DNA of 64,000 nucleotides from Chrysomallon squamiferum (taxonomy: Eukaryota; Mollusca; Gastropoda; Neomphalida; Peltospiridae). A program made the translations under genes and the position numbers. The first letter of the stretch is position 1. Each line of letters starts with the position of its first letter. The notes beneath the pieces are model-generated. The model worked only from the letters and a program-made list of their open reading frames with translations. It ran no database searches and was not told the DNA's origin. Shown here piece by piece: positions 17,188 to 31,735 of the stretch. The stretch is taken from contig CM022670.1 of NCBI GenBank assembly GCA_012295275.1, forward strand, positions 1,312,501-1,376,500. Direction: 5' to 3'.

Positions 17188-17228
<41 letters not shown>
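16996..17228. repeat. Dispersed repeat (copy 1) plus ACT/ATT array
   Basis: 16996-17090 is near-identical to 19052-19148 (shared CCAAATGCAAGTGTTAAAT, CTCCCTTGAGAC and GAGAGTTCCATCAACTAA). It runs straight into (ACT/ACC)n at 17090-17187 and (ATT)n at 17188-17228. Confidence 0.75.
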
Positions 17229-17639
17229 CATTGTTGTTGCTGTTGCTGCATATCAAGATTACAATAATTTCAGCAGAATTCTTGAATCGGGTTTTGAGGA
17301 CAGGTTGTGGTGGACAGACAAAAAAATTATTTTTAATCGTAACATACATAATTATTATAATTGTAAACCTAACGTTCATCCCACACGTTATAATGGTTTA
17401 TTCTCAATGGACAGTGATAAACAAATATCTCACAGTCGTCGATGATGAGGAAATAAAGTAATTCCATTTCCGTGTGTGAGATTTCCTTTGTCAATCAAAG
17501 CAGACACAGCCGCGATGTGCAGTAAACGTATTAAAGAATGCAGCGTTTGTCTTACACCAACGCCGTTAGACGTTGAGGTCAAGGTCGAAATATCTGTGCA
17601 TAGATAGCAGCGTATGTACGTACGTGAGTATATCTTTGC

Positions 17640-17655
17640 CGGTGTGCGGGTGTCT

Positions 17656-17688
<33 letters not shown>

Positions 17689-18780
17689 CTGTAAATGATT
17701 CTGTAAATGTGTGCTTCTTATAATAATACATATTACGTATGTGAGATATATGGGAATAGGTAAGTCTGTGGGGTTTATCTGTCTGTCCATGCATTTGTTT
17801 GTATGTGTGTGACGTGTCACTGAGTTTGTGTACATGTTTATATATTTATTCGTGAATGTGTGGGAAGGTGTGAATTAAGGCGTGTTTTTGTACAAATAAG
17901 AACAACAACAAAAACAATAACAACAACAATAACGACAGTAACGACAGTAACAACAACAGTAACTACAGTAATGAAAACACCAATATGAAGATAATGATAA
18001 TGATCAACAACAACAACTGTTCTTATTAATGTTATTGTTATAATAACAGCAACGACATCTACAATAACAATAGCAATAGCTAGTAGTAGATTAGGATGAT
18101 GATTATAACAATTGCAAATAATAATAATAATAAGAAGAAGAAGATGAAGAAGAAGAAGAATCATAACAACAACAACAACAACAACAAAAACAAGCGAAAG
18201 CTGGTAAATGAATAAACACGCCCACTGTTTTCACAGTTTGCGAATTCTGTTATAATACAGTCACAGAAAGAACCGATAGCATTTCCGAAAACGAAGTTGA
18301 TTGATGGATGGTCGACCGACATTTTATATCTTCATTATTTACAACTTCTAGTGATGTCACGAACTTTGAGTAATTCCTGTCTTGAAAATTTAATTTCCTA
18401 GAAGTCATCAAATTCAAAGAAAACATGGAAAAGTAAGGGTTAAATCAACACTTTATTTACGACGAGTTTAATCGATAAGTGAAGAACGGTTAGTTTTAAG
18501 AATGATTTTTTAAACATTTTAAATTATAAAATAAAAAAAACGATTTTAGAAAATGAGGAATGCGTATGCGAAAATAAAGATTTTTTTTTTGTTTTCTATT
18601 TTAATTCTTTTTAGTTTGCTTGTTGTGTTTTGATATATTTTTCCATATTTTCTTCTTTCTTTTTAAAGACGAATAGAAAATATGATAAACACATTTTTTT
18701 TTCTTTAAAAGAAAAGTAATTGGTTACTGTTTGAATGATTGCAAAAAAAACTAATAAAAAAAACAAAAAAAAAAAAAAAA
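17640..18780. other. Non-coding stretch with GT and AAC-rich repeats
   Basis: (GT)n at 17659-17690; AAC/AAT/AAG low-complexity sequence at 17895-18195; the remainder is AT-rich without a supported gene. Confidence 0.55.
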
Positions 18781-18784
18781 AACA

Positions 18785-18909
<125 letters not shown>

Positions 18910-19051
18910 ATTTAATTAACATTGGAAATACGTTCGATAGTTACTGCAGCATACCTCAAAAAACAATTAACTCATAAAAAAGAAGAAAAAAAAGTAAAAC
19001 AGAAAATGTACTTTATATCTGAGATGTTTAAAAATCGTTTCCACCAAATTT

Positions 19052-19148
19052 AATATTATTGATATTCTAAAAGAGTTTCCAAATGCAAGTGTTAAATTGT
19101 CTCCCTTGAGACCGGAGAGTTCCATCAACTAATTGAGAAATGTTTTAA
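19052..19148. repeat. Dispersed repeat, copy 2
   Basis: Same family and orientation as 16996-17090, again close to an (ATT)n array, which here lies upstream. Confidence 0.75.
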
Positions 19149-19149
19149 C

Positions 19150-19588
19150 TGCTCACAGCCGAGTCTTTCATAGCAGAGACCAAAAAAAAAAAGCCACAGT
19201 CAGAATTTATATATTTTATTTTTATTGCTGTTTTCCAGGCTCATTTTAAAACTGAAGCCAGCGAATTCTTTCAGTTAACGAGATAGTTTAATACATTTCG
19301 TAATATGCAAAATCATTTTTCGATAAGCTTGTTGTTACTGATAATCAGACAGAGTCATTTAAGATCCTCGATCAAGTTTGTCCTTCACAGAACCTGTCAG
19401 TTTATTCAAGTTGTGCAACAACACGACCACCTACCGAAGAATGACACTGAAGAATTTCACTAGATTAAAGTGATAGGTTTATTCTTCTTTGTTGTTGTTG
19501 TTGTTTTAAAAAATATATATATATGTGTATGTATGTATGTATATGTAAATATATATATATATATATATATATATAGATAGATAGATAT

Positions 19589-19631
<43 letters not shown>

Positions 19632-20360
19632 TATTCAACATACAGCTATTTTGTTCATCTTATTAGAATATCAAAGGAATCTACGATAGGTGAAATATTC
19701 ATGATTCAAAAATACGTTTTCTTATTTCGTTGACTTCTATTTTAAAAAGTTATATAACCTTTTGTTGACTTCTTTACAGAGGACCAGCCACACAGCTAAT
19801 AAACATTTCACATGTTCATTCCTATTTTTGGAGTTTGGCTTTACTTACAGACGTAGCGAGCAAAAATACAAAATCAATAAAAACTAAAACCAAATGAACT
19901 GAAAATAACAGTTCGATGAAATAATCATACCAGAAGCTCTGATGTTTTAATTAAAACACCATCAGTTAATACATGTCTTCTTTGACTGAATTTGATCATG
20001 GTTCTTTGATGATCTCAAACCATGTTATATCCTGCTATGATAAAAAAAAAACAAAAACAAAAAAAATCGATACAAAAAGAAAGAAAATCCCATTCACTGC
20101 GTATTTATCGGTTTCATCTTGGTCAGATACGTTGTACGATTTTCTCTGATTAGAATTTAGGAAATGGAGGCGATAATTTGTTTGACGTTCTGGAACATGT
20201 AACTATCAAACAGACTACAACTTCTGATTAGCGACGTTAACCAGGACAGTCTAGTGCAAAGCATTAATCAGCGTCTCGTTAATTATTTCTTACCTTCATT
20301 AAATTTTAATATCATCTGATAGTGCTATGGATATTGCTTAATAAAATACGAATAAAATAT
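19150..20360. other. Non-coding stretch with TA/GATA array
   Basis: (TA)n and (GATA)n at 19510-19632. The rest has no supported gene. Confidence 0.55.
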
Positions 20361-20521
20361 ACATATGTACGTACGTACGTACTTACATACACATACATAC
20401 ATACATACAAACGTACGTTCATACATATATACATATATACATACATACATACATATACATACATACTCACATCATACACATAAACACAAATACAAACTTA
20501 TATATATATATACACACACAC

Positions 20522-20575
<54 letters not shown>

Positions 20576-21240
20576 GTATCCATACACACATTATACATAC
20601 TTAGTGTACTGACAAGGAAACGTTCGAACTTTGAACATTACGAAAGTATAATAACTCGCTTTACAGATTCGATCCAGGAAGCAGTTACCATGTTCTGGTA
20701 CGTCACGAAAACAGTTCTAAACGACAGCGTGTCGTGACAGCTTTGTTATTTATTGTGCTTTGTTCATTAAACATGCCTCGTGAGCTTTTCATTAATTCGA
20801 AGCGATACAAATCGTGGCGTGACTGTCGTTGTTTTTCTAGTCGTCGTCTTTCATGTTTTAACGTATTGAACATGTTTCGTGTATCTTCATTAGTTCGCTC
20901 TCCAGAAGGAAATAAGTTACATCTATATTCATTACATTAATGTAGAATATAGATTTTTTTTCTTCTTCTTTCTTCGTCTTTATTTTTTTCCCTTCTTTCT
21001 TTTATTCTTTTGATATAATATAATTTTTATTATAGTATGATTTTATATATGCACGGAAATAATTACAAGCGTGTATTTGCATACGTACATATATATTAGT
21101 GCATACATATATACATACACACACACATACATATATTCATACATTAATACATACATTTATATATACACGTACGTACAAATGCATATATCAATGCATACAT
21201 ATCACACACAGAGATCTATATATACATGCATACATAAAAT
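20361..21240. repeat. CATA, CA and TA microsatellite clusters
   Basis: CATA/CGTA arrays with TA and CA runs at 20361-20600 and 21080-21240. The sequence between (20600-21070) shows no recognisable gene. Confidence 0.85.
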
Positions 21241-21660
21241 GTGTAGGTTTGGACGTGCATGTGAATGAGATTAGAGAATGAATGACTTTGTGATAATGAT
21301 CAGGCGATATCTAGAAAATTCTGTCAACAGATTCCAAACCATCAGATCTTCAGAATTGTGTGATTTCTTCGCGACCTCTCTCTCTGTCTAGCTAACATGA
21401 TTTTATCAAACTCTCAGAAGAAAATGTGTGTTCGTTCGTTGTCACTGTTTTGTGGGACAAGCTAATGACTAAATTGGGTTTCCTGCACCAATTACCACAG
21501 CCATTAGAACGTCTTCAGCGTTTACAGAACTGTTTGAAAATGATATGAGAAAGAAAGCCGTTCAAGAAAGTTTGGCAATTTTAAAACACTGACAGCATGT
21601 CCTATAAACAAAACCTGAGACACTGTACTGCAGTGAAATAATCACTGACTGTATGACACG

Positions 21661-21890
21661 AGTTCAGCACAGTCTAATGACATCATGTCAGCACAGTCTA
21701 ATGACATCATGTCAGCACAGTCTAATGACATCATGTCAGCACAGTCTAATGACGTCATGTCAACATAGTCTAATGACATCGTGTCAGCACAGTCTAATGA
21801 CGTTATGTCAGCAGTCTAATGACGTCATGTCAGCACAGTCTAATGACATCATGTCAGCACAGTCTAATGACGTCATGTCACCAATGATGA
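21661..21890. repeat. 24-bp minisatellite with CRE-like sites
   Basis: Nine clear copies of GTCAGCACAGTCTAATGACATCAT, one of them lacking CA-type bases, plus a diverged tenth. The TGACATCA position reads TGACGTCA, the CREB/ATF consensus palindrome, in three copies (near 21752, 21820 and 21869). A repetitive 85-codon frame across it is a by-product of the 24-bp period. Confidence 0.9.
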
Positions 21891-22079
21891 CTTCATGTAA
21901 CTGGACATGAGATGAAACGTTCTGTCGTGACACAGCTGGATACGTTTACCAATAAGCATGAGTGGACATTTTTCTACTCACTTCACCACAGTCTGAAAAG
22001 CATTCAGCTTGGCTGTAGACGGAAATCTGTAAAACAGCACCAGCTCGAAAGGGAAGGAAGGTCAATAGGCGCACTGATT

Positions 22080-22545
22080 ATTATTGATTTTTCAAATCCC
22101 TCACCCCTCGGGCCACATCTCTTCCAAAACCTGCTTTCTGACTCGAGAATAGCGAAAGCTTTTTAGTGCTGTTACGTTTAGAGAAATCTGTAACACAACA
22201 AAAAAAAATCTAGCTCTTGAAACTACGACGAAGAGAAATAAAACCATTTAAAACTGCATTAACTCCCACTACATTTAGCGAACGCCAGTTCGTGCACAGA
22301 AAACGATCCAGCGATCCCTGGCTCCTTGGGCAACCTCTCCCCCACAGCTAAAACACGAGAGTCAGTAGTTAAATTAAATAATCCCACATTTACACCCATT
22401 AAGTTTCGCGAACTTCAGTTCTGGAGAAGGCCGCCAGACGATCCATTCCCAAAACTCTTTAATCCGTTTAATGCGTTATTATATCACAACAGGGCTTCGC
22501 CCCCAAGTCCTATCTATCGATGTTTCGAAATTTCATGAGAATTCA
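22080..22545. repeat. Unclassified repeat with GGGCTTCGCCC
   Basis: Two imperfect direct copies (about 22245-22340 and 22365-22450) share a CCCA-TTTA-GCGAAC-CAGTTC series. Downstream is the palindrome GGGCTTCGCCC (about 22493). The composition is more GC-rich than the flanks. It looks like a decayed interspersed repeat of unknown class. Confidence 0.45.
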
Positions 22546-23480
<935 letters not shown>

Positions 23481-23499
23481 ATTTCTGGATTTCAGACTC

Positions 23500-24400
23500 A
23501 CTCTAGAATAGTATATATATTATACCATATCTATACAGCACCTTTTCCACATTAATTAAATTCAAGGGTGCTTTACAGTATAAACTAAAATTTAAAAAGA
23601 CATGGACATAAACATATGAAAATAAATGTAAGCATAATGGTGAACAAGTTAAAATGGTGGTAAATATGGTATTAAAAATTGTTTAAAATAAGTTACAGGC
23701 TAGCTTGAACATTTTAAAATTGGAAAAAATAAAACATGGCTGTATATTAACAGAATGGATTTGAAAGACATGGGTCTTTAGTAGAGTTTTGAATGCAATT
23801 TTTATTTCAGCCTCCTTAGTGTTACTTGGAGTGAGTTGCACAAAGTCTGGACATGTGTAGTTGTTCTTGGTGTTACTAATATTAATGAATTACGTGATCG
23901 TAGAGTCCTATCCTTAACGTACTCTGGGAGTACGATGGTTCAAAGCGTTGTGTTTATGGACCAGGAGCCTGTACTGTATTCTACAGAGGACAGACAACCA
24001 GTGGAGCTCATTCAGTACTGGTGATATGTGACTGAGATGTGATGTGCTGGTTTTAATGCGTTCTGCTGTATTCTGGACTCTTTGCAGTTCACTGAGCAAC
24101 GTTACGCAAACCTTATAACAGTCCATTGCAGTAGTCCGGTCGTGACGTCACACGTCCATTCACCATTGTTTTTGTGTCATCACTGGTCAGATACTTTCTG
24201 ATTCTAACGATGTGAGCATCGCTTGACCGACATATTGCATTCACTTCAAGCTCCATACTCACTGTAGAATCAAATATAATAACAAGATTTCTCACGCGAG
24301 GTACCGGATTATGGAGGCATCACCCACAGTAACTGACACGATGTCAACGCCCTTTGAACAGCGCAAGTGTAAACTTGTTAAAGTACTTGTACAGACGAAA
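23500..24400 (-). pseudogene. CR1/L2-like LINE 3' fragment, degraded
   Basis: On the minus strand the reverse-transcriptase C-terminal region is recognisable: SVTVGDASI, RNLVIIFDSTVSMELEVNAI, ARIRKYLT-like IRKYLTSDDTK, SRPDYCNGLL, LQRVQNTAERI, then ISPVLNELHWLSVLCRIQYR. These are family landmarks of CR1/L2-type non-LTR elements. The frame is broken by a stop after RYLA and by a frameshift at the DYCNGLL junction. The 3' untranslated part ends with a pair of GTAAAGCACC and AAAAGGTGCTGTATA boxes, a hallmark of such tails. The 5' part is missing. Confidence 0.88.
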
Positions 24401-24972
24401 AGGAAATATCATCCGATATATTTTCGTATCTCCCTCCAATCTGTGACATACGAAACGTATGAAACGTCAACAAGAAGGAAACAGGAGAGTTCGATGACTC
24501 CCGTCGTGGGTTAACTCCGCGGTGACATGCTATGTATGAATCAAGTCTTCTAAAACCCGCTCGTGTGTTCTCTGTCTCAGAGAAAACATGAAAGAAAGCA
24601 TTCTTATGATGTTGTTTATCTTTTTCTTTTTATCTTTGTTTGATTTATTAGTTTGTTTATAGTTTTATTTCATTTATTAATTTATTCACATTTTTTTTTT
24701 TTTTTTTTTTCCGTAATTTTTTTTTTTTTTTAAATGATTATAGCTCTCATATTCAGCTGTTAAATTTAATATTTAGAGATTTTCTTAGCATTTTTTTAGT
24801 TTCAGCTTCATCTTCGCCGTGTCTTACTATTACTGTCAATGTTCATCAATATTCCAGGTTTTTAAAAAAGACACAGAGACAAAGAAAGAGAAAGAGAAAG
24901 AAAGAATATAGAGAGGAAGATAAAAAAATGAAAAAAAGCAATAACACTAAAAACAAAAGCAACAATTAGAGT

Positions 24973-25048
<76 letters not shown>

Positions 25049-26455
25049 AACATATGGATAGGAAGAGGTCACAGAGAGATGAAGAAAATGAACAGAGATT
25101 TTGGTTCCACTGGTTTGTTCAGCACTTTGAGAACATCATGCAGGACCTGCTAGAGCTAACATTTCAAAAGAAATTCTGTAGATTTCCATAAACATTCCTG
25201 ATTCTTGAGTCCGACAATAACAAACTTAATGAAATGAGCGCCCTGCTTCATTAGATTAGGTTCGTTACTTGAAGCTGTATATCACTGGCTTTGTTCGACT
25301 ACTGCACACTTCAAGTTTTATTTCTGACCACGATTTATGTATATCTCTGATGGATTCTCGATTTTAATTTCCCTGCGAACAGTCTGTTTCTTCTCATCCT
25401 TTTTGTTCTCAAGACAAAAGCAAAGAAACGGCAGTTCAGAGAGGTTTTCCAAGATACAGATTAGACATAAGAATTAAAATATATATCTGACATTAAGGAA
25501 AAATATATTTCAGTCGAATCGAAAGAATCAATATTTTAATGTCAGATTTCTTTTGCCTTGTTAATACTTCTGTAAAAAAAAGGTTTCATAAGATAAATTT
25601 CATTGGTAAATATATTTTTGATGTCAAAGACTAACAAGAAGATCAATATGGCCTTATTAAGAGTATTAACTTCCACTTCAAACAATGAATAAAACACAGA
25701 GCAAACGATCTGTTTCGAACACAAAACATTTGATGCGATTTGATGTTCACGTTTCTGCCAAATTTGTTTTTGAAGAAACCTTAAACTAAACAATGAGGTA
25801 GTATTCAATTTTTTTTTTTGGAGCAACTGGATTTTTCTATTCCTGCCAAATCAAGACACCTTTAATCTTGAACATTAGGAAAATATAATTATGTGAACAA
25901 ATGGATTTCAAACACAACAGTTACCAAAGGTTACGTTTTTGTGATTAACGACATGTAGTTATTTTTACATATATGAAAAAGCTCACTTAATTACTATGAG
26001 AGCTAAGATTCGTGATATATATTTTGCAACATAAAAACCTTCACTTTGTAGAACTAGGCAGAATATTGGTTTATATATCTTTATTTGTCTGCAACTGTAA
26101 TGTAATAGATTATGCTTTGTCATATCGTAAATTATATATTTCTCAAGTGTGCCAATGTTGTCAATCAACATATATTAAATGGTAACCCAGGAATATATAT
26201 TTCGATCTTGTGATGTTGTTTACCAATAAAGAAAAAAGATGTATCAAACTAAAAACATATCTGTGAAATTGCATTACAAATTTCTATAGAAGTTATCTAG
26301 CAATCTCAATTACAACAATGGTTTAGATTTCATTTTATTAGTTTAAGATTATTAATGTCACTTGATACATGAAAAATGTTTTAGTCTCAGTATTTTTATT
26401 TCTGCAAGATACACCAGACACCATTTGGCTGAAACTCACAGCTCTGTAATAATTA
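24401..26455. other. Non-coding stretch with poly(T) and AG tracts
   Basis: Poly(T) at 24690-24730, GAAA-rich sequence near 24885-24960 and (AG)n at 24976-25046. No gene supported from 25050 to 26455. Confidence 0.6.
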
Positions 26456-26459
26456 TGTG

Positions 26460-26991
26460 ATACACACCCACATTATTCACACACACCCACACACACACAC
26501 ACACACACATTTATACATAAATGCACACATATCCAAACATGAATACATACATACATACATAAGCACGCCTGCATAATTAATTATGTATTTACATACATTA
26601 AAAAGTCGAACGAGAAAGAAACGTAAGTAATGTTTACGTTGTTAACACGATTTATTACGAATGAATATGATATTTATTTCTTGACGCGTTCTAGTTTTAT
26701 ACGAAGAAGATAATCCGCTAACGTTTTTTTATCTCGTCATAATGTCATTTTAATAGGTTTTTCTCATAAATATAAGATTTCTTCAGTCTGACAAAAAAAA
26801 AATTAAATATGTCTGTTAAATATTTATTATACATAACGCTGAAAGTTTTAAATACCAATTTCATTTTTATACATAAATTGTCAGTATGTGAGGGAATTCA
26901 CATACGATTGGAATAGGATTAGATGTGTTTCAGATAAAAAGACGTAGTTTGAATATATGTGTGTGTATGTCTGTGTGTGTGTGTGTGTATA

Positions 26992-27027
<36 letters not shown>

Positions 27028-27060
27028 TGTATGTATGTATGTATGTATGTGTACATGTAT
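26460..27060. repeat. CA, GT, TA and GTAT microsatellites
   Basis: (CA)n at about 26478-26510; (GT)n, (TA)n then (GTAT)n at 26957-27052. Confidence 0.9.
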
Positions 27061-28754
27061 ACATATACATCGTATCAAGGATTCCATGAGCAAAGTACTA
27101 GACTTTTCATTACAGAAAATCAAGAATTCCCCACAATTATTTGTACTGTTGTATCCGATTATTATTTTTCTTTCTCCTCCAAGCAGTTATAACAGATAAA
27201 TGAACGAATACGTAAGAAGCAAAGCAAGTGGTGTGTATATCAACAAAAGCAAAACGTAACATTATAACACTGGAATTTTACACGAGTTTCTGACATTAAA
27301 TACAAACAAACAGACTTGACTGTGGTACGGAGTTAATGAAGCAGATTTATGTATTTTCAGTTACACGTCAATGATTATACCAAGGTTGAAAAATGACAGT
27401 GAATGATAAATATCTTTATCTTTCAAATTAATCGTTAAAAAAAAAAAAAAATAAAAAAAAAAAAAGACCTCTTATGTTGTCGCAAATGTCGATCAGACAA
27501 CAAGCAGATCGTAAGGGAAGGAAAATAATGTTTTATTTCTTCACTGATTCGAAACTGTTAGGTTTATTCTGCGCTCTAAAACAGCTAGGACTTTTGCATT
27601 TGAGTTCCATTTACACCGCCAGATTTAAGGTTTTATTTCCAACCCCAACATCCCCGGTGTCTATCTATTTCAATGCTTGCAAAAAAAAAAAAAAAAAAAA
27701 AATGCATTTACCAAGTCTGTATATTTTCTTTTTGGCCATGCCAATTACTGGAAAGAAAATGAAAGAGTGATCTTGAACAGATTCGAACAAAGATAACTCG
27801 AAATTCAATTTATCTTCTTCCCCCATTACACAGATTTCTTAATTCAGTGTTTTAAAAAAGAAGAAATCAATTCACGTTTAAGGCTATCTTGACTGGTTCT
27901 GCAACACTTCTACGTACTGGTGGTTCAGATTTGAGATGTTAAACTTTCCTTTTGTTTCTTTATTACATTTTTATTTATTTTTTAATTTTATTATTTTTAG
28001 AAGATTACAAAGGCTATCTACCTTAAGAAGTTCTAAAGATATGTCTCCTTTGAAATATCTTGTTGGTTTTTTTAAAGATATTTTTACATCAGAGTCTTTG
28101 AAAAAAATAATAAAACGCTTCTTAACACGTCATCATAAAAGAGCCGCGATATTTTTTTTATTTTATATTTACTTTATTTCTTTACCTTCTCCGATGTTTG
28201 CGTTGTTGTTTGTTCACTGCAGATCAAAGAGCAAAGTGAAGCCACTAGACGCATTAGCACAAAGTCAAACTTGGTAGAATACCTTTGAAATTAATGGTTG
28301 GAACACACACGGATTATAACTTTTTTCTTCTGTAACTGCCTGCACGTCGTATGGACCCTGGATAAACTGACTGATGCGTGGACGGAATGATAAACAGAGA
28401 GACACTTAGACAGACAGACACCTTGAAAAAAACTACTCCGTCATGATGCACAAAACCTAGAGACAAAAATCTTACATTTAATCAGCGTTTTTACTTTTTA
28501 AAATAAATAATACGTGTTAAATTTAAAACCAGATAAAATTAGATCCGCTCATATTTTATCTACTTTTTACAATAAATAATACGTAATAAACTTAAAAATA
28601 GATCCGCTCATGCATTAACCGAATTTTTTGTTATTTACAAACATTTGAGGATTTTGCGTCTCGAATCAGATGTACGTCATGCAGTAACGTAAACGGTATC
28701 GGATAAAGAGTCGACGAAATCCGAAAACAGATTTTAAGAGAATTATTCTACGTT

Positions 28755-28797
<43 letters not shown>

Positions 28798-29500
28798 TTT
28801 GTAGAAAACCAATTTAAGTTATATCTGGCTATAAAATTGCATGAAACAAACATGGAGGTTGTTTACGTCTGAAATTTTTCTCTTGAAATCGGTTAAAAGG
28901 TTGTAACTAAACTTCGTGATCAAAGATGGAAGCTATTTACCAATAGCTGTCAAATGCACAGGAAATCTTTGACAGAATTTCCATACCGGCTGTACAAAAC
29001 CTCGAGAGACCGTCCCAAAAGAGCTCTAAATTACTATGCAAATATGGGCACTTTTATCAGAATTAGCTTTGTTATTGTAATCATCAAAATCATGTAAATA
29101 TCGCACCTCGGAAGTGAGAAATAAACTATTTTGAAATACAACGTGAATTCAGAGAGAGCTGTGAATTCAGTGATCTACATTACTGTTTACAACAACAATT
29201 GTAATAAGAAAAACAGTGGTATTAATGACAGCAATAGTGATACAGTCGTATTAGCTATACTAGCAATAAATGAAGAAGTAACCGTAGATAAGCTAATGCA
29301 GTGGTATTAGCTATACTAAAAAAAGAAGTAGTAACCGTGGCAGTAACAAAAACAGCAGTGGTGACAAGGAAGAACATGAACCCTGGAATCCGACCTTCTC
29401 CAAAGACTCGGGGACAAACAAACAAATGCCACGCCCCCAAAAAAAACCCTAAACAAATAAACAACAACAAAAAACAAGAAGTGGTAGACAAGTAATGTTG
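27061..29500. other. Long stretch without a recognised gene
   Basis: AT-rich with poly(A) at 27436-27465 and 27680-27701 and poly(T) at 28758-28792. Short frames here are low in information and match no family I know. Confidence 0.5.
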
Positions 29501-29519
29501 TGACTGTTCTTTCACTGTC

Positions 29520-29860
29520 ACGTTTTTTTGTTGTTGTAATTATTATTATTGCTACTGTTGTGACTGTTATTGTTAATGTCGTTGATATTGTTATTGATAC
29601 ATTCGTCGTTATTTCACTGTTAGCCTGTCATTACTTCTTTATTTCTTATTCTGTTTTTCTTGTTCATGTTATTACTGCTATTGTTTATGTCGTTGTCGTC
29701 GTCGTTGTTGTTGATACTGTTGTCGTTGTTGTTGATATTTGTCGTTTTTTCTAGTTCTTGTTATTACTACTGTTGGTATTATTGTTTTATATTTATTATT
29801 ATTTTTAAATTATTATCATTATTATTATCATTATTATTATTATTATAGTTTTTGTTCTTG
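29520..29860. repeat. GTT/GTC/ATT low-complexity region
   Basis: Imperfect trinucleotide sequence (TTG, TCG, TTA). Its hydrophobic Val/Leu frames are artefacts. Confidence 0.7.
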
Positions 29861-29869
29861 TCGTCGTCA

Positions 29870-31195
29870 TCATCGTCCTCACAAAAGACAGTTGAACATC
29901 AGTAAGTTTCCTGTGCACTCTGTTTCAAACTGCGGCCGCGGGGAAGCCTGGCGGCCATGTTGGGAGTATGACATTTGTAATTGCTTCTGCGGCGCTGAAC
30001 TTTTCACGCGTATTTACATGTCACATGTCACATCACAGAGAAGTCCACTCGTGTAGATCGAGTCGAGATGTCGTTGGGCAGCAGTGACAATACACCACAC
30101 TGGACTTCACTTTCCTGAAAACTCACGTCAGTGACAGATCGTTGACAATGAATCTTTTCACAGTGCGTATTGTACAGCATAATATAAAGAACTGTAAAAC
30201 AAAAAAAAATAAAACGATTTAGAATATAAAATAATTTTGAAGCGGACCCATGTTTTGCTATTCAAAGGATCGCTCTGCCGATTTCCGAGATTTCCATATC
30301 TAAAAAAGACAGATCACAGTGATATAAAATAGCGCTATCTTTTGATGAATAGTTATTATTATTATTATTATCGTCGTTATTATTATTGTTGTTTTTGTTT
30401 ATACTTCTATTTTTTTTACTTTTGACAGAAGCAGCACTTTTTACTTCTACTACTACTACGACAACGACTACTATTATACAAACAACAAACAAAAAAAAAT
30501 ATGTGCACTCTAGCTTTGTTTTAATAGGCGAAATGTACGAAAAGATCACAACAGAATATATATAAAATGTTTTCTTACTAATTTTTAAATTATGTCATTT
30601 TTATTTGTTAAAAGATCGATACAAATCGATACATCAGAAAAACACCATTACCAAAAAAATCCTAAATTATCTGACTGGGAATTTTTCTTTAATGGATATA
30701 AAAACCATCGAACGAAGATATTAATCAGTATATTAAAATAAGAATAGAGTGGCATGCAATAATAATTCAATGCAATACTTCAAGAAAATAAATCGTTACA
30801 AATGTGTAAGAGCCAGAATTTGAAACTGAAATAGTCATTATGGCGGTCGCCACGTCTGCCATAATCCGTTCTGGCTTACTGCGGCAGTCACGTGGTTTCT
30901 CTCTTGTTTGTTTTCACGCCGTCTGATTCAATCTATTTTACGACATGCTGTCCAGTACTGCAGCAATATTTTATAGATGTTTGTGTTCAAACTAATGAAG
31001 TGATATGACTGTCATAATCTATATCGTTCCACTCATGTTAATAGGCAATATAGTAATGTCGTAATGTCGTAATGTGGTTTGATAAAGACTGCTTTACACT
31101 GCATAGAGAGAAGGGTCAGATCTGATTTGTGCTTGTTAATCTGGAAATGAGAAATCGTAGTCATTGTTTTCATCAGCCAAAGTGATCTGTTGTTT
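29870..31195. other. Stretch without a gene; small GC-rich patches
   Basis: Local GC-rich spots at about 29930-29965 (GCGGCCGCGGGG) and 30840-30890. ATT/GTT sequence lies at 30353-30400. Confidence 0.45.
30806..30879. repeat. Nested inverted repeat (hairpin-forming)
   Basis: Inner arms ATTATGGC (30837-30844) and GCCATAAT (30858-30865); outer arms GTAAGAGCCAGAA (from 30806) and TTCTGGCTTAC (to 30879), which pair except for a 2-nt insertion. Both pairs share one centre side but with unequal spacers (18 and 3 nt). Confidence 0.6.
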
Positions 31196-31196
31196 T

Positions 31197-31199
<3 letters not shown>

Positions 31200-31272
<73 letters not shown>

Positions 31273-31282
31273 TATCATTATC

Positions 31283-31326
<44 letters not shown>

Positions 31327-31735
31327 TTTGTTGGCTGGTTTAGTTGTTTGTTTGATAGTGTTTGTGTTGTTGTTGTTTTGCTTGAAAAATCAAAATAAAT
31401 AAATTATTCTGCTTTTAAAATGTACTGCCGACATGATTCCTGAATGTTTTATTAACATAACAGATAAAATATATGTGTGTGTTATGTGTTCTAAACCAAG
31501 CGCACACACACACACACAAACACACACACAGTTCTAAATTAAAGAAAAATTATGTATAGTTTTAATTAAATGTTTCAACTTAATGTATGTATGTATGTAT
31601 GTATGCATGTATGTATGTATGTATGTATGTATGTATGTATGTATGTATGTATGTATGTATGTATGTATGTATGTATGTATGTATGTATGCATGTATGTAT
31701 GTATGTATATATGTATGCATGTATACATGTTTTTT
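31200..31735. repeat. (ATT)n, (ATTT)n and (GTAT)n arrays
   Basis: (ATT)n at 31206-31270, (ATTT)n at 31285-31329 and (GTAT)n of about 35 units at 31583-31727. Confidence 0.95.

Noticed and set aside
21653-21910. 85-codon frame across the 24-bp minisatellite
   Set aside because: 24 is a multiple of three, so the frame stays open by period; it shifts phase where a unit is shortened.
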